Origin: Agromyces sp. Leaf222
GTDB lineage: Bacteria > Actinomycetota > Actinomycetes > Actinomycetales > Microbacteriaceae
Assembly: GCF_001421565.1 (NCBI RefSeq)
Contig: NZ_LMKQ01000002.1
Coordinates: 496,001-560,000 of the forward strand
Direction: 5' to 3'
Length of the DNA stretch: 64,000 nucleotides
Under the pieces are notes generated by a model that saw only the letters and a list, made by a program, of their open reading frames with translations, ran no database searches and had not been told where the DNA came from. Below are positions 1 through 8,086 of the stretch, in pieces (position 1 is the stretch's first letter; each line of letters opens with the position of its first letter). Both the position numbers and the translations under genes were made by a program.

Positions 1-57
1 TCCGAGCCCGCAGCTCGCGCCGAGATCATCGCACTCATCGGGGCCGGCACAGCGTGA
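1..57 (+). CDS. folE: GTP cyclohydrolase I, C-terminal fragment
   Basis: The window opens inside a gene whose last 18 residues (SEPAARAEIIALIGAGTA) are readable before a TGA at 55-57. The pattern of a small residue, then ARAE, hydrophobics and LI matches the usual C-terminus of FolE, and folP follows with a 4-base GTGA overlap, the normal actinobacterial order folE-folP-folB-folK. FolE makes dihydroneopterin triphosphate, the first step of folate synthesis. Only the tail is visible, so the identification rests on this short match and on context. Confidence 0.7.
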   Translation, partial: SEPAARAEIIALIGAGTA

Positions 58-869
58 ACGGCGACGGCACGCTCGTCATGGGCGTCGTCAACGTGACGCC
101 CGACTCGTTCAGCGACGGCGGCGAATGGTTCGATGCCGATCGCGCGATCGCCCACGGCCTCGACCTCGTCGCCGACGGCGCCGACATCCTCGACGTGGGA
201 GGCGAGTCGACCAGGCCGGGCGCTGCGCGGGTCGAACCCGACGAGGAGCTGCGCCGGGTGGTGCCCGTCGTACGCGAGTTCGCGCGTCGGGGCATCCGGG
301 TGAGCGTCGACACGATGCGCGCGGCCACTGCGGCCGCTGCGGTCGAGGCGGGTGCCGAGATCATCAACGACGTCTCGGCCGGCCTCGCCGACGCCGCGAT
401 GGTGCCGACCGTGGCCGACACCGGTGCGCTCTACGTGGCGATGCACTGGCGCGGCCACTCCGACCGCATGGACGTGCTGAACTCCTACGACGACATCGCC
501 GTCGAGGTGCGCGACGAGCTCGCGCAACGCGTCGAGGCGCTGCACGCCGCGGGCGTCGCCGATGACCGCATCATCCTCGACCCGGGCCTCGGGTTCTCCA
601 AGACGGGCGCGCAGAACTGGGAGGTGCTCGGCCGGCTCGACGTGCTCGCAGGGCTCGGCCTGCCCGTGCTCATCGGCGCCTCGCGCAAGCGCTTCATCGG
701 CTCGCTGCTGCCCGACGACGCGGCGATGGCCGAACGCGACCTGCCGACGGCGGTCGTGAGCGCGCTCTCGGCCCAGGCTGGCGCCTGGGGGGTTCGAGTG
801 CACGACGTGCGCGCCACGCGTCGCGCCCTCGACGTCGTCGCGGCGTGGCAGAGTGGAACACGTGGCTGA
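54..869 (+). CDS. folP: Dihydropteroate synthase
   Basis: This cytoplasmic TIM-barrel enzyme joins 6-hydroxymethyl-dihydropterin pyrophosphate to p-aminobenzoate to give dihydropteroate, and it is the sulfonamide target. At 271 residues it has normal length. Visible signatures are MGVVNVTPDSFSDGG near residue 10, DVGGESTRPGA near 45 (pterin and pABA loops), NDVSAG near 105 and GASRKRF near 205 (phosphate-binding Ser-Arg-Lys). The GTG start at 54 overlaps the upstream folE stop, which supports this start and translational coupling. The gene runs into folB with an overlap, so it is part of the folate operon. Confidence 0.95.
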   Translation: MNGDGTLVMGVVNVTPDSFSDGGEWFDADRAIAHGLDLVADGADILDVGGESTRPGAARVEPDEELRRVVPVVREFARRGIRVSVDTMRAATAAAAVEAGAEIINDVSAGLADAAMVPTVADTGALYVAMHWRGHSDRMDVLNSYDDIAVEVRDELAQRVEALHAAGVADDRIILDPGLGFSKTGAQNWEVLGRLDVLAGLGLPVLIGASRKRFIGSLLPDDAAMAERDLPTAVVSALSAQAGAWGVRVHDVRATRRALDVVAAWQSGTRG

Positions 870-1233
870 CACTCGCGATCGCATCACCCTGACCGGCCTG
901 CGGGTCATGGCGCATCACGGAGTCTTCGAGTTCGAGCGCGAGCAGGGCCAGGAGTTCGTCATCGACGTCTCGGTCGTGGTCGACCTGCGCGCTGCGGCAT
1001 CCGGCGACGACCTCGCGCGCACCGTGCACTACGGCGAACTCGCCGAGGCCGTCGTGGCCGCGGTGGAGCGCGACCCGGTCGACCTCATCGAGACCCTCGC
1101 CGAACGCGTCGCGTCGATCGCGCTGTCGTTCGCCGGCGTCGAGCAGGCCGAGGTCACGGTGCACAAGCCGCAGGCGCCCATCACCGTTCCCTTCGGAGAT
1201 GTCTCGGTGTCGATCGTGCGGGTGCGCCCATGA
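862..1233 (+). CDS. folB: Dihydroneopterin aldolase
   Basis: FolB converts 7,8-dihydroneopterin to 6-hydroxymethyl-7,8-dihydropterin and glycolaldehyde. The small (about 123 residues) FolB/T-fold protein begins with DRITLTGLRVMAHHGVFEFE, containing the conserved Gly-Val-Phe-x-x-Glu near the start, and has the conserved ETLAERVA segment and the VHKPQAPI strand near the end. The start is ambiguous: GTG 862 gives a family-typical length, GTG 853 would add three residues, and both overlap the end of folP. The stop overlaps the folK ATG by four bases (ATGA). Confidence 0.93.
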   Translation: MADTRDRITLTGLRVMAHHGVFEFEREQGQEFVIDVSVVVDLRAAASGDDLARTVHYGELAEAVVAAVERDPVDLIETLAERVASIALSFAGVEQAEVTVHKPQAPITVPFGDVSVSIVRVRP

Positions 1234-1715
1234 GCCGCGCGGTCATCGCGTTCGGCGCGAACCTCGGAGATCGCGAGGCCACGATCGCGGGCGCCGTCCG
1301 CGAGCTGGCCGAGGTCCCGGGCGTCGAGCTCAGGGCAGTCTCCCCGGTGTACGAGACCCCGGCGATCACCGACACCGGCGTCGATCGTGACGCCCCCGGC
1401 TACCTCAACGGCGTGGTCATCGTCGAGACCGCGATCACGCCGCACGCCCTGCTCGCCGCGCTGCACGAGATCGAGGCGTCGCACGGCCGTCAGCGGCTGA
1501 AGCACTGGGGCGATCGCACGCTCGACCTCGACCTCATCGACGTCGACGGGCTCCTCATCGACGACACGGGTCTGCAACTCCCGCACCCGAGGGCCTGGCA
1601 GCGCGCGTTCGTGCTGCAGCCGTGGCTCGACCTCGAGCCCGACGCCGTCATCCCCGGTCGCGGACGCATCGCCGCCCTGCGCGCCGATGCCCACGACGAG
1701 GTGACCAGGCGATGA
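1230..1715 (+). CDS. folK: 2-amino-4-hydroxy-6-hydroxymethyldihydropteridine pyrophosphokinase
   Basis: FolK transfers pyrophosphate from ATP to 6-hydroxymethyl-dihydropterin and supplies the substrate for FolP. The 161-residue protein starts with AVIAFGANLGDRE (the GxNLGD motif) and carries the signature WGDRTLDLDLIDVDG around residues 90-105, whose aspartates bind the two magnesium ions. HPRAWQRAFVLQP near 118 is also typical. The ATG overlaps the folB stop, and the folK stop overlaps the next ATG, so folate genes and the following membrane protein genes are translationally chained. Confidence 0.95.
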   Translation: MSRAVIAFGANLGDREATIAGAVRELAEVPGVELRAVSPVYETPAITDTGVDRDAPGYLNGVVIVETAITPHALLAALHEIEASHGRQRLKHWGDRTLDLDLIDVDGLLIDDTGLQLPHPRAWQRAFVLQPWLDLEPDAVIPGRGRIAALRADAHDEVTRR

Positions 1716-2185
1716 AGCGCACGCACCCGAGTGCGATCGTCGGTGCCGTGCTGGCCGGTGTCGTGATCGGCTACCTCATCGACCTGCTCATCGTCTCCGC
1801 CGGCGGCAAGGCGATCGTGCCGCCCATCTCACTCGCGATCACGCTCGTCGGCATCGCCGCGATCGTCGTCGTGCTGGCGTGGCCGATCCGCAAGGCGGTG
1901 AAAGCGCGTGCGACCAAGCACCTCGACCCGTTCCGGGCGATGCGAACGGCCGTCCTGGCCAAGGCGAGCAGCGTGAGCGGCGCGCTCCTGCTCGGTTTCG
2001 GCCTCGGCGTCGCGACCTTCCTGCTCACCCGCAGCGTGATGCCGCCGTTCGGCACGGTCTGGCCGGGGTTCGCAACGGCCATCGGCGGGGCGGTGCTGCT
2101 CGTCGGCGGCCTCGTCGCCGAGCACTTCTGCACCCTGCCCCCCGACGACACCGACGCCGAGCACGAGGAGCGCGCACATGCCTGA
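1712..2185 (+). CDS. DUF3180 family membrane protein
   Basis: A 157-residue integral membrane protein with four hydrophobic segments (about residues 8-28, 40-60, 85-108 and 115-138) and a charged acidic tail (DDTDAEHEERA). Its composition and position immediately after folK match the actinobacterial DUF3180 family, whose function is not known. The ATG at 1712 overlaps the folK stop (GATGA), which fixes the start better than upstream candidates. It overlaps the following PH-domain gene by eight bases. Confidence 0.85.
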   Translation: MKRTHPSAIVGAVLAGVVIGYLIDLLIVSAGGKAIVPPISLAITLVGIAAIVVVLAWPIRKAVKARATKHLDPFRAMRTAVLAKASSVSGALLLGFGLGVATFLLTRSVMPPFGTVWPGFATAIGGAVLLVGGLVAEHFCTLPPDDTDAEHEERAHA

Positions 2186-2840
2186 ACGACCCGAGGCTGC
2201 GGCGGTTCCCGAGGCGAGGTCCGAGGAGGGCGCGGCTCCAGACCCGGCGGCCGGAGCCGAGCCCGCGGCGACCGCAGGCTCAGTCACGCCGCCGGCTCCC
2301 GACGAGGCTGCACCTTCGGACGACGCGCCAGAGCACCGCGTGCCAGAGCACGCTGCGCCAGAGCACCCCGTGCCGATCGACGAGGACTGGCGTCGCGTCT
2401 CACCCAAGTACGTGGTCGTCGAGGTCGTCGGATCCCTGGTCGGCACGGTGATCTTCGTGGCCGCGTTGCTCGTCGCGTACTTCTGGTTCGACTGGTGGTG
2501 GGCGGTGTGGGCGGCCGTCGCGATCGGTGTCGTCTCGATCATCACCATCGCGTTCGAGCCGCGTCGGGTGCGCTCGATCGGGTACCGCCTGCGCGCCGAC
2601 GACCTCCTCTTCCGCCGAGGCATCATGTACCAGCGGCAGGTCGCCGTGCCATACGGGCGCATGCAGTTGGTCGACGTGACGCGGGGCCCGGTCGCGCGCG
2701 CGCTCGGCCTCGCCGACCTGAAGTTCGTCACGGCGGCGGCCGCCACCGCGGTCACCGTGCCCGGGCTGCCCCTCGACGACGCCGAACGCCTGCGCGACGA
2801 GCTCGTCGCCCTCGCCGAGACCCGACGGGCGGGGCTGTGA
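2178..2840 (+). CDS. Bacterial PH-domain membrane protein (YdbS-like)
   Basis: The 220-residue protein has a Pro/Glu/Ala-rich, probably disordered N-terminal 70 residues, two adjacent transmembrane segments (about 80-102 and 105-122) and a C-terminal bacterial PH-like (bPH2) domain that starts near SIGYRLRADDLLFRRGIMY and includes PYGRMQLVDVTRGP. Pairs of such proteins (YdbS/YdbT) are common next to each other, and in Bacillus the ydbST products are linked to resistance to membrane-active compounds. No enzymatic motif is seen. The ATG overlaps the DUF3180 end, and the stop overlaps the GTG of the partner gene. Confidence 0.85.
   Translation: MPERPEAAAVPEARSEEGAAPDPAAGAEPAATAGSVTPPAPDEAAPSDDAPEHRVPEHAAPEHPVPIDEDWRRVSPKYVVVEVVGSLVGTVIFVAALLVAYFWFDWWWAVWAAVAIGVVSIITIAFEPRRVRSIGYRLRADDLLFRRGIMYQRQVAVPYGRMQLVDVTRGPVARALGLADLKFVTAAAATAVTVPGLPLDDAERLRDELVALAETRRAGL
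2329..2373 (+). repeat. 15-bp tandem repeat in PH-protein N-terminus
   Basis: Three copies of CCAGAGCAC occur at exact 15-base spacing (2329, 2344, 2359), each followed by a variable hexamer. In frame they encode PEH-type pentapeptides in the disordered N-terminal part of the PH-domain protein. This is a short coding minisatellite that could vary in copy number. Confidence 0.75.
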
Positions 2841-4591
2841 CCGCTCCGGTCGCACCGGTCACGGCACTCGCCGACGGCGAGTGGCATCGGCTGCACCCGG
2901 CGAGCCCGCTGCTGCGCGGCGGACTCGTGTTCATCGCGGTGCTCGGCTTCGTGCTCGCGAACATGCGCGAGCGACTGCTCGACATGTTCGTCATCGTGTT
3001 CGTGCCCGAGACGGGCGACGAGATCGACGAGCGCTACGACGGATGGCAGAACGACTGGGCGAACGACCCGGTCGGCGCGATCGTCACGAACGGACAGGTC
3101 GGCTGGGCGCTGCTCGCCGTGGCGGTCGTCGTCATCGGGGTCATCGTCGGCTTCTGGCTGTCGTGGCGCATGCACACGTTCCGCATCACGCCGGAGTCGG
3201 TCGAGGTGCGCAGCGGCATCCTGTTCCGCTCGCACCGATCGGCCAGGCTCGACCGCGTGCAGGGCGTCAACATCAACCGCCCCGTGTTCGCCCGCCTGTT
3301 CGGCACCGCCAAGCTCGACGTCTCGGTCGCGGGCGAGTCGGGCAACGTGCAGCTCGCCTACCTCGGCTCGGCCCTCGCCGACGGCCTGCGCGCCGACATC
3401 CTGCGCCTCGCGTCCGGTGCGCGTGCCGAGAGGTCGCGGGCGGCGGCGCCCGCGGCGCCATCGGTTCCGGATGCCGCGGGCGCCGCGTTCGTCGAGCAGG
3501 CGCCGGGTGGGGCGGGCGGCCAGCCACCGGCATCCGCCCGCGTGTCGGCCGTCGTCGGACGCCGGGTCGACGAGTTCCTCGCGCCCGAGCTGGATCCGAA
3601 CCTCGCGCCGCCCGAGTCGGTCGTGCACCTGTCGGTGGCCCGCGTCGTGGGTTCGACCCTGCTCGGCGGCACGACCATCGCGATCCTCGTGTTCGTGGCG
3701 ATCATCGTCGCGGGCGTCGCGGCGGGGCAGGAATGGGTGATCCTCTCGTTCATCCCCGCGGTGATCGGCCTCGTCGGCTACCTGTGGTCGCGCATCACGA
3801 AGTCGCTGCGCTACTCGATCGCCGGCACGCCCGACGGCGTGCGCATCGGCCACGGGCTGCTCTCGACGGCGAACCAGACGATCCCGCCGGGGCGCGTGCA
3901 CGCGGTCGAGGCGACGCAGTGGATCCTCTGGCGGCCGTTCGGCTGGTGGTCTGTGCGCGTGAACCTCGCGGGCCAGTCGGCGAGCGCGTCGAGCGAGGCC
4001 CAGCAGCGCACGTTGGTGCTGCCGGTGGGGCGCGCCGACGACGTGCGGCGCGTGCTGGCGCTGCTGCTGCCCGACGCCGAGCCGGCGCTCGAGCCGGTGC
4101 TCGGCCCGGGGCTCACCGGGCGCGGAGCCATCGCCGGATTCTCGACGACGCCCCGGCGTGCAGCCTGGCTGCGCCCCTTCTCGTGGCGGCGCATCGGCTG
4201 GGTAGCGCTCGGCGGTGTCGTGCTCTTCCGGCGTGGGGCGCTCACGCGCTCGCTCGCCGTCATGCCGCTCGCGCGCATGCAGTCCGTCGCGCTCGGGTGG
4301 GGTCCGGTGCGGCGGATGCTACGGCTCGCGTCCGTCCGCGTGCACACGCTCGCCGGGCCGGTGACCGTCGAGCTCCCCGTCGCCGACGCCGGTGAGGCCG
4401 CAGACCTGTTCGAGAACCTCGCTGCAGACGCCGTGGTGTGGGCCGGAGCCGATGAGTCCCACCACTGGGGCGCCGCGCGCGAACATGGCGCCACCGGCGA
4501 GCAGGCCGTCGCGGGCGAGCAGGCCGTCGCGCGCGAGCACGCCGCCCGCGAAGACGCCGAGACCGGCCAGATCCCGGAGGCCGTCTCATGA
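2837..4591 (+). CDS. Bacterial PH-domain membrane protein (YdbT-like)
   Basis: A 584-residue partner of the preceding PH-domain protein. It has several transmembrane segments (about residues 28-46, 92-116, 272-292 and 296-312) interleaved with bPH2 domains. The first PH-like domain begins near FRITPESVEVRSGILFRSHR, and later copies begin near RYSIAGTPDGVRIGHGLL and GGVVLFRRGALTRSLAVMP, matching the multi-domain YdbT layout. The C-terminus is a repetitive Gly-Glu-Gln-Ala-Val-Ala tail. GTG at 2837 was chosen because it overlaps the upstream stop (GTGA). The frame is open further upstream, but that part is in the shadow of the preceding gene. Function is unproven. Confidence 0.85.
   Translation: MTAPVAPVTALADGEWHRLHPASPLLRGGLVFIAVLGFVLANMRERLLDMFVIVFVPETGDEIDERYDGWQNDWANDPVGAIVTNGQVGWALLAVAVVVIGVIVGFWLSWRMHTFRITPESVEVRSGILFRSHRSARLDRVQGVNINRPVFARLFGTAKLDVSVAGESGNVQLAYLGSALADGLRADILRLASGARAERSRAAAPAAPSVPDAAGAAFVEQAPGGAGGQPPASARVSAVVGRRVDEFLAPELDPNLAPPESVVHLSVARVVGSTLLGGTTIAILVFVAIIVAGVAAGQEWVILSFIPAVIGLVGYLWSRITKSLRYSIAGTPDGVRIGHGLLSTANQTIPPGRVHAVEATQWILWRPFGWWSVRVNLAGQSASASSEAQQRTLVLPVGRADDVRRVLALLLPDAEPALEPVLGPGLTGRGAIAGFSTTPRRAAWLRPFSWRRIGWVALGGVVLFRRGALTRSLAVMPLARMQSVALGWGPVRRMLRLASVRVHTLAGPVTVELPVADAGEAADLFENLAADAVVWAGADESHHWGAAREHGATGEQAVAGEQAVAREHAAREDAETGQIPEAVS
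4496..4549 (+). repeat. 18-bp tandem repeat in PH-protein C-terminus
   Basis: Two exact 18-base units (4496-4513 and 4514-4531, beginning GGCGAGCAGGCC) are followed by a diverged third. They encode repeats of GEQAVA in the C-terminal tail of the YdbT-like protein. Both members of the PH-protein pair therefore carry in-frame minisatellites in non-membrane tails. Confidence 0.75.
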
Positions 4592-5343
4592 GCGACCGCG
4601 CAGGGCGCCTCGGCGTCGGCACGATCGGCGCCGGGCGCGTCGGCGCGGTGCTCGCGTCGGCACTCGCCGGGGTCGGACACGCGCTCACCGGCATCTCGGC
4701 GGTGTCCGAGTCGAGTCGCGACCGCGCCGCCGCGATGCTGCCGCACGTTCCGGTGCTCACCGTGCCCGAGATCATCGAGCGCAGCGAACTCGTGCTGCTC
4801 GCCGTGCCGGAGGCCGAGCTCGGGCCGCTCGTCGCCGGCCTCGCCGATGCGGGCGTCTGGCAGCCGGGGCAGCTCGTGCTGCACACCAACGCGCGACTCG
4901 GCACCGCGGTGCTCGATCCGGCCAGGCGCGCCGGAGCGATCCCACTCGCCGTGCACCCGGCGATGACGTTCACGGGCACGAGCATCGACCTCGCCCGGCT
5001 GCCCGGAACGTGGTTCGCCGTGACCGCCCCGGCCCCGGTGCTGCCGATCGGGCAGGCGCTCGTCGTCGAGATGGGCGGCGAGCCGTTCATCGTCGCCGAG
5101 GCCGACCGTGCCGCGTACGGCGAGGCCATCGACACCGCCGTCTCGTTCTCGAGCGCGATCGTCGAGCAGGCCAGCGGCATCCTCGCGGGCATCGGCATGC
5201 CGAGACCCGGCGCCGTGCTCGCTCCGCTGGTGCGCAGCGCCGTCGAGAACGCGCTGGCCCGCAACGACCCCGGGCCGTGGCCCGACGGTGCGAGTACGAT
5301 CGACGGGGCCGCAGACGAGCGTCCGTTTGGAGGTGCCGCGTGA
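4588..5343 (+). CDS. Rossmann-fold DUF2520 protein
   Basis: The 251-residue protein has an N-terminal NAD(P)-binding Rossmann domain (GTIGAGRVGAVLASAL, residues about 11-26) and a C-terminal helical DUF2520 domain that includes HPAMTFTGTSIDLARLPG near residue 128. It resembles 6-phosphogluconate-dehydrogenase-like oxidoreductases. Proteins of this type regularly precede panC in actinobacteria, which suggests a link to pantothenate synthesis, but the substrate is unknown. The ATG overlaps the previous stop, and its own stop overlaps the panC GTG start. Confidence 0.85.
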   Translation: MSDRAGRLGVGTIGAGRVGAVLASALAGVGHALTGISAVSESSRDRAAAMLPHVPVLTVPEIIERSELVLLAVPEAELGPLVAGLADAGVWQPGQLVLHTNARLGTAVLDPARRAGAIPLAVHPAMTFTGTSIDLARLPGTWFAVTAPAPVLPIGQALVVEMGGEPFIVAEADRAAYGEAIDTAVSFSSAIVEQASGILAGIGMPRPGAVLAPLVRSAVENALARNDPGPWPDGASTIDGAADERPFGGAA

Positions 5344-6305
5344 CCGACGTGGCGAGCACGGTGGCGGCGAGCAGCACGGCCCCGAACACGGTGACGACGA
5401 GCGCTGCGGTGGCGAGCAGCGCGGCGAGCACCAGCGCGGCGAGCACCCGCACGGCGAACAGCATCGCCGAAGTACGCGGCCTGCTCGACGAACGACGCCG
5501 TGCCGGGGCATCCGTCGCCCTCGTGCCCACGATGGGCGCCCTGCACGACGGCCATCTCGCGCTCGTGCGCCGCGCCCGCGAACTCGCCGACGTCGTCGTC
5601 GTGTCGATCTTCGTGAACCCCTTGCAGTTCGGCCCGACCGAAGACCTCGACCGCTACCCGCGCACCCTCGAAGCGGATGTCGCGGCGCTCGCCGGTCTCG
5701 GCGTCGACGTCGTCTTCGCGCCCGACGTGACCGAGATGTACCCGAACGGCTCGGCCGAGGGCACGACGGTGAGCGCCGGACCCGTCGGATCCCGCTACGA
5801 GGGCGCGCACCGCCCCGGGCACTTCGACGGCATGCTCACGGTCGTCGCCAAGCTGTTCTCGATCGCCCAGCCCGACGTCGCCGTGTTCGGCCAGAAGGAC
5901 GCCCAGCAGGTGTTCCTCGTGGAGCGCATGGTCGCCGACCTCGACCTGCGCGTGCGTGTCGAGGTCGTGCCGACGGTGCGCGAGACCGACGGGCTCGCGC
6001 TCTCGAGCCGCAACCGCTTCCTCGACGGGCACGACCGCGTCGCGGCGCTGGTGCTCGCGGAATCGCTCGACGCCGCCCGCACGTCGGCCGCCGACGGGGC
6101 CTCCGAACTGCTCGCCGAGGGCGTCGCCGCCTTCGGCGACCACGACGGCGTCGACCTCGACTACTTCGTGGTCGTCGACCCCGGCACCTTCCTCCCCGTC
6201 GACGAGGAGTACCGGGGGCGGGCGCTCGTGCTCGTCGCCGCTCGGGTCGGCGCCACCCGGCTCATCGACAACGACTTCGTCGACGTCGGCGCCTCCGGGC
6301 GGTAG
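5340..6305 (+). CDS. panC: Pantothenate synthetase
   Basis: PanC condenses pantoate and beta-alanine with ATP. After an unusual Ala/Ser/Thr-rich extension of about 40 residues, the protein shows the family hallmarks VALVPTMGALHDGHLALV (the nucleotide-binding loop with its HxGH-type motif), SIFVNPLQFGPTEDLDRYPR, VFGQKDAQQ and LALSSRNRFL (a KMSKS-like SSRN). GTG 5340 overlaps the upstream stop and has GGAGG six bases before it, so the extension is probably translated. The total length of 321 residues compares with about 280 for the core family. panB and panD are not in the window. Confidence 0.94.
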   Translation: MTDVASTVAASSTAPNTVTTSAAVASSAASTSAASTRTANSIAEVRGLLDERRRAGASVALVPTMGALHDGHLALVRRARELADVVVVSIFVNPLQFGPTEDLDRYPRTLEADVAALAGLGVDVVFAPDVTEMYPNGSAEGTTVSAGPVGSRYEGAHRPGHFDGMLTVVAKLFSIAQPDVAVFGQKDAQQVFLVERMVADLDLRVRVEVVPTVRETDGLALSSRNRFLDGHDRVAALVLAESLDAARTSAADGASELLAEGVAAFGDHDGVDLDYFVVVDPGTFLPVDEEYRGRALVLVAARVGATRLIDNDFVDVGASGR

Positions 6306-6372
6306 CGCGGAGCATCCGCCCAGATCTGCTGAGTAGTCTTGACGGGCACGTGCCCCGCGATGAGAGAGAACG

Positions 6373-7899
6373 ATGGCCGAGACCCAGACGGATTCCGCCC
6401 TGCCCGCCGATGAGCCCACCGCGGCCGAGATCTCCGAGCAGAAGGCGGTACGCCTCGCCAAGCGCGAGCGCCTGATCGCGGCATCCGACGACCTCGGTGG
6501 CGGCGCCTACCCGGTGCGCCTGCCGATCACCACGACGATCCCGCAGGTGCGGGCGCAGTTCACCGATCTCGAGGCCGACGTCTCGACGGGCGAGCAGGTC
6601 GGCCTCGCAGGCCGCATCGTGTTCTCGCGCAACACGGGCAAGCTGTGCTTCGCGACCCTGCAGTCGGGCGACGGCAGCCGTATCCAGGCCATGGTCTCGC
6701 TCGCCGAGGTCGGCGAGGAGTCGCTCGCCGCGTGGAAGGAGCTCGTCGACCTGGGCGATCACGTGTTCGTGGCCGGCGAGGTCATCACGAGCCGCCGCGG
6801 CGAGCTGTCGATCATGGTGAGCTCGTGGCAGATCGCGGCGAAGGCGATCCTGCCGCTGCCGAACCTGCACAACGACCTCAACGAGGAGACCCGCGTGCGC
6901 AGCCGGTACCTCGACCTCATCGCGCGCGAGCAGGCGCGCAAGAACGTGCTCGACCGGGCGAAGACGAATGCGAGCCTGCGGCACACCTTCGAGGGCCTCG
7001 GTTTCGTCGAGGTCGAGACGCCGATGCTGCAGGTCATGCACGGCGGGGCATCCGCTCGTCCGTTCGTGACGCACTCGAACGCGTTCGACACCGAGCTCTA
7101 CCTGCGCATCGCCCCCGAGCTCTACCTCAAGCGCGCCGTCGTCGGCGGCATCGAGCGGGTGTTCGAGATCAACCGCAACTTCCGCAACGAGGGCGCCGAT
7201 TCGACGCACAGCCCCGAGTTCGCGATGCTCGAGGCCTACGAGGCCTACGGCGACTACACCACCATGGCCGACCTCACGCAGCGCCTCATCCAAGATGCCG
7301 CGCTCGCGACGAGCGGCTCGCACGTCGTCACCTGGGCCGACGGCACCGAGTTCGACCTCGGCGGCGAGTGGGACCGCATCTCGATGTACGGCACCCTCTC
7401 CGAGGCGGTCGGCGAGCAGATCACGGCCGAGACCCCGATCGAGCGGCTGCGCCAGCTCGCCGACGAGGCCGGCATCGAGATCGAGCACCCCCTGCCCGGC
7501 AAGTACGTCGAAGAGCTCTGGGAGCACCACATCAAGGGCGGGCTCGTGCGCCCGACGTTCGTCATGGACTTCCCGCTCGACACCTCGCCGCTCGTGCGCG
7601 CGCACCGCAGCACCGCAGGCGTGGTCGAGAAGTGGGACCTCTACGTGCGCGGCTTCGAGCTGGCCACCGGCTACTCCGAGCTCGTCGACCCGGTCGTGCA
7701 GCGCGAGCGCTTCGTCGAGCAGGCCAAGCTCGCCGCCGACGGCGACCCCGAGGCCATGCGCCTCGACGAGGAGTTCCTGCGTGCGCTCGAGTTCGGCATG
7801 CCGCCCTCGGGCGGCATGGGCATGGGCATCGATCGCCTCCTCATGGCGCTCACCGGTCTCGGCATCCGCGAGACCATCCTCTTCCCGCTGGTCAAGTGA
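6373..7899 (+). CDS. lysS: Lysyl-tRNA synthetase, class II
   Basis: LysS charges tRNA-Lys. The 508-residue enzyme has an N-terminal OB-fold (about residues 70-180, including GRIVFSRNTGKLCFATLQ) and a class II catalytic core. Motif 2 is seen at RVFEINRNFRNEGADSTHSP and motif 3 at GMGMGIDRLLMALTG near residue 485. The N-terminal 30 residues are acidic and poorly conserved. A 67-base gap separates it from panC. Placement after panC is common in this group. An AGAGAGAA stretch lies just before the ATG. Confidence 0.95.
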   Translation: MAETQTDSALPADEPTAAEISEQKAVRLAKRERLIAASDDLGGGAYPVRLPITTTIPQVRAQFTDLEADVSTGEQVGLAGRIVFSRNTGKLCFATLQSGDGSRIQAMVSLAEVGEESLAAWKELVDLGDHVFVAGEVITSRRGELSIMVSSWQIAAKAILPLPNLHNDLNEETRVRSRYLDLIAREQARKNVLDRAKTNASLRHTFEGLGFVEVETPMLQVMHGGASARPFVTHSNAFDTELYLRIAPELYLKRAVVGGIERVFEINRNFRNEGADSTHSPEFAMLEAYEAYGDYTTMADLTQRLIQDAALATSGSHVVTWADGTEFDLGGEWDRISMYGTLSEAVGEQITAETPIERLRQLADEAGIEIEHPLPGKYVEELWEHHIKGGLVRPTFVMDFPLDTSPLVRAHRSTAGVVEKWDLYVRGFELATGYSELVDPVVQRERFVEQAKLAADGDPEAMRLDEEFLRALEFGMPPSGGMGMGIDRLLMALTGLGIRETILFPLVK

Positions 7900-7936
7900 G
7901 CGTGCCGGCAATGACCTCGACGAGCGGATGCCGCAG

Positions 7937-8086
7937 ATGAACGACTACCTCCCCAAGAGCGAGCTCGAGCCCGACCCCGACCCCAAGCGGCCGTCGAACG
8001 CCCGCGTCGCGATCTGGATCATCGTCGGCGCGGTCGGCGCCTACCTGCTCGGGTCGGGCATCTGGGGCATCATCACCGCCGGCTGA
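7937..8086 (+). CDS. Small single-pass membrane protein, unknown
   Basis: A 49-residue reading frame follows lysS by 37 bases. Residues 1-22 are acidic and proline-rich (SELEPDPDPKRPSN), then a hydrophobic helix AIWIIVGAVGAYLLGSG is followed by a short tail. An in-frame ATG at 7928 would add three residues, and neither start has a strong ribosome binding site. It overlaps the convergent C39-like gene by 14 bases. I do not recognise a family. The coherent topology favours a real gene, but it could be spurious. Confidence 0.5.
   Translation: MNDYLPKSELEPDPDPKRPSNARVAIWIIVGAVGAYLLGSGIWGIITAG

Noticed and set aside
4392..5339. Upstream extension of the panC frame across the DUF2520 gene
   Set aside because: The extension is an Arg-rich shadow of the DUF2520 gene. 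The GTG at 5340 has a ribosome binding site and overlaps the upstream stop.
1829..6461. Very long antisense reading frames opposite the folate, PH-protein and panC genes
   Set aside because: They are Arg/His/Asp/Gly-rich, show no domain signatures, and arise from the lack of AT-rich stop codons in high-GC DNA. The sense genes carry clear family motifs.
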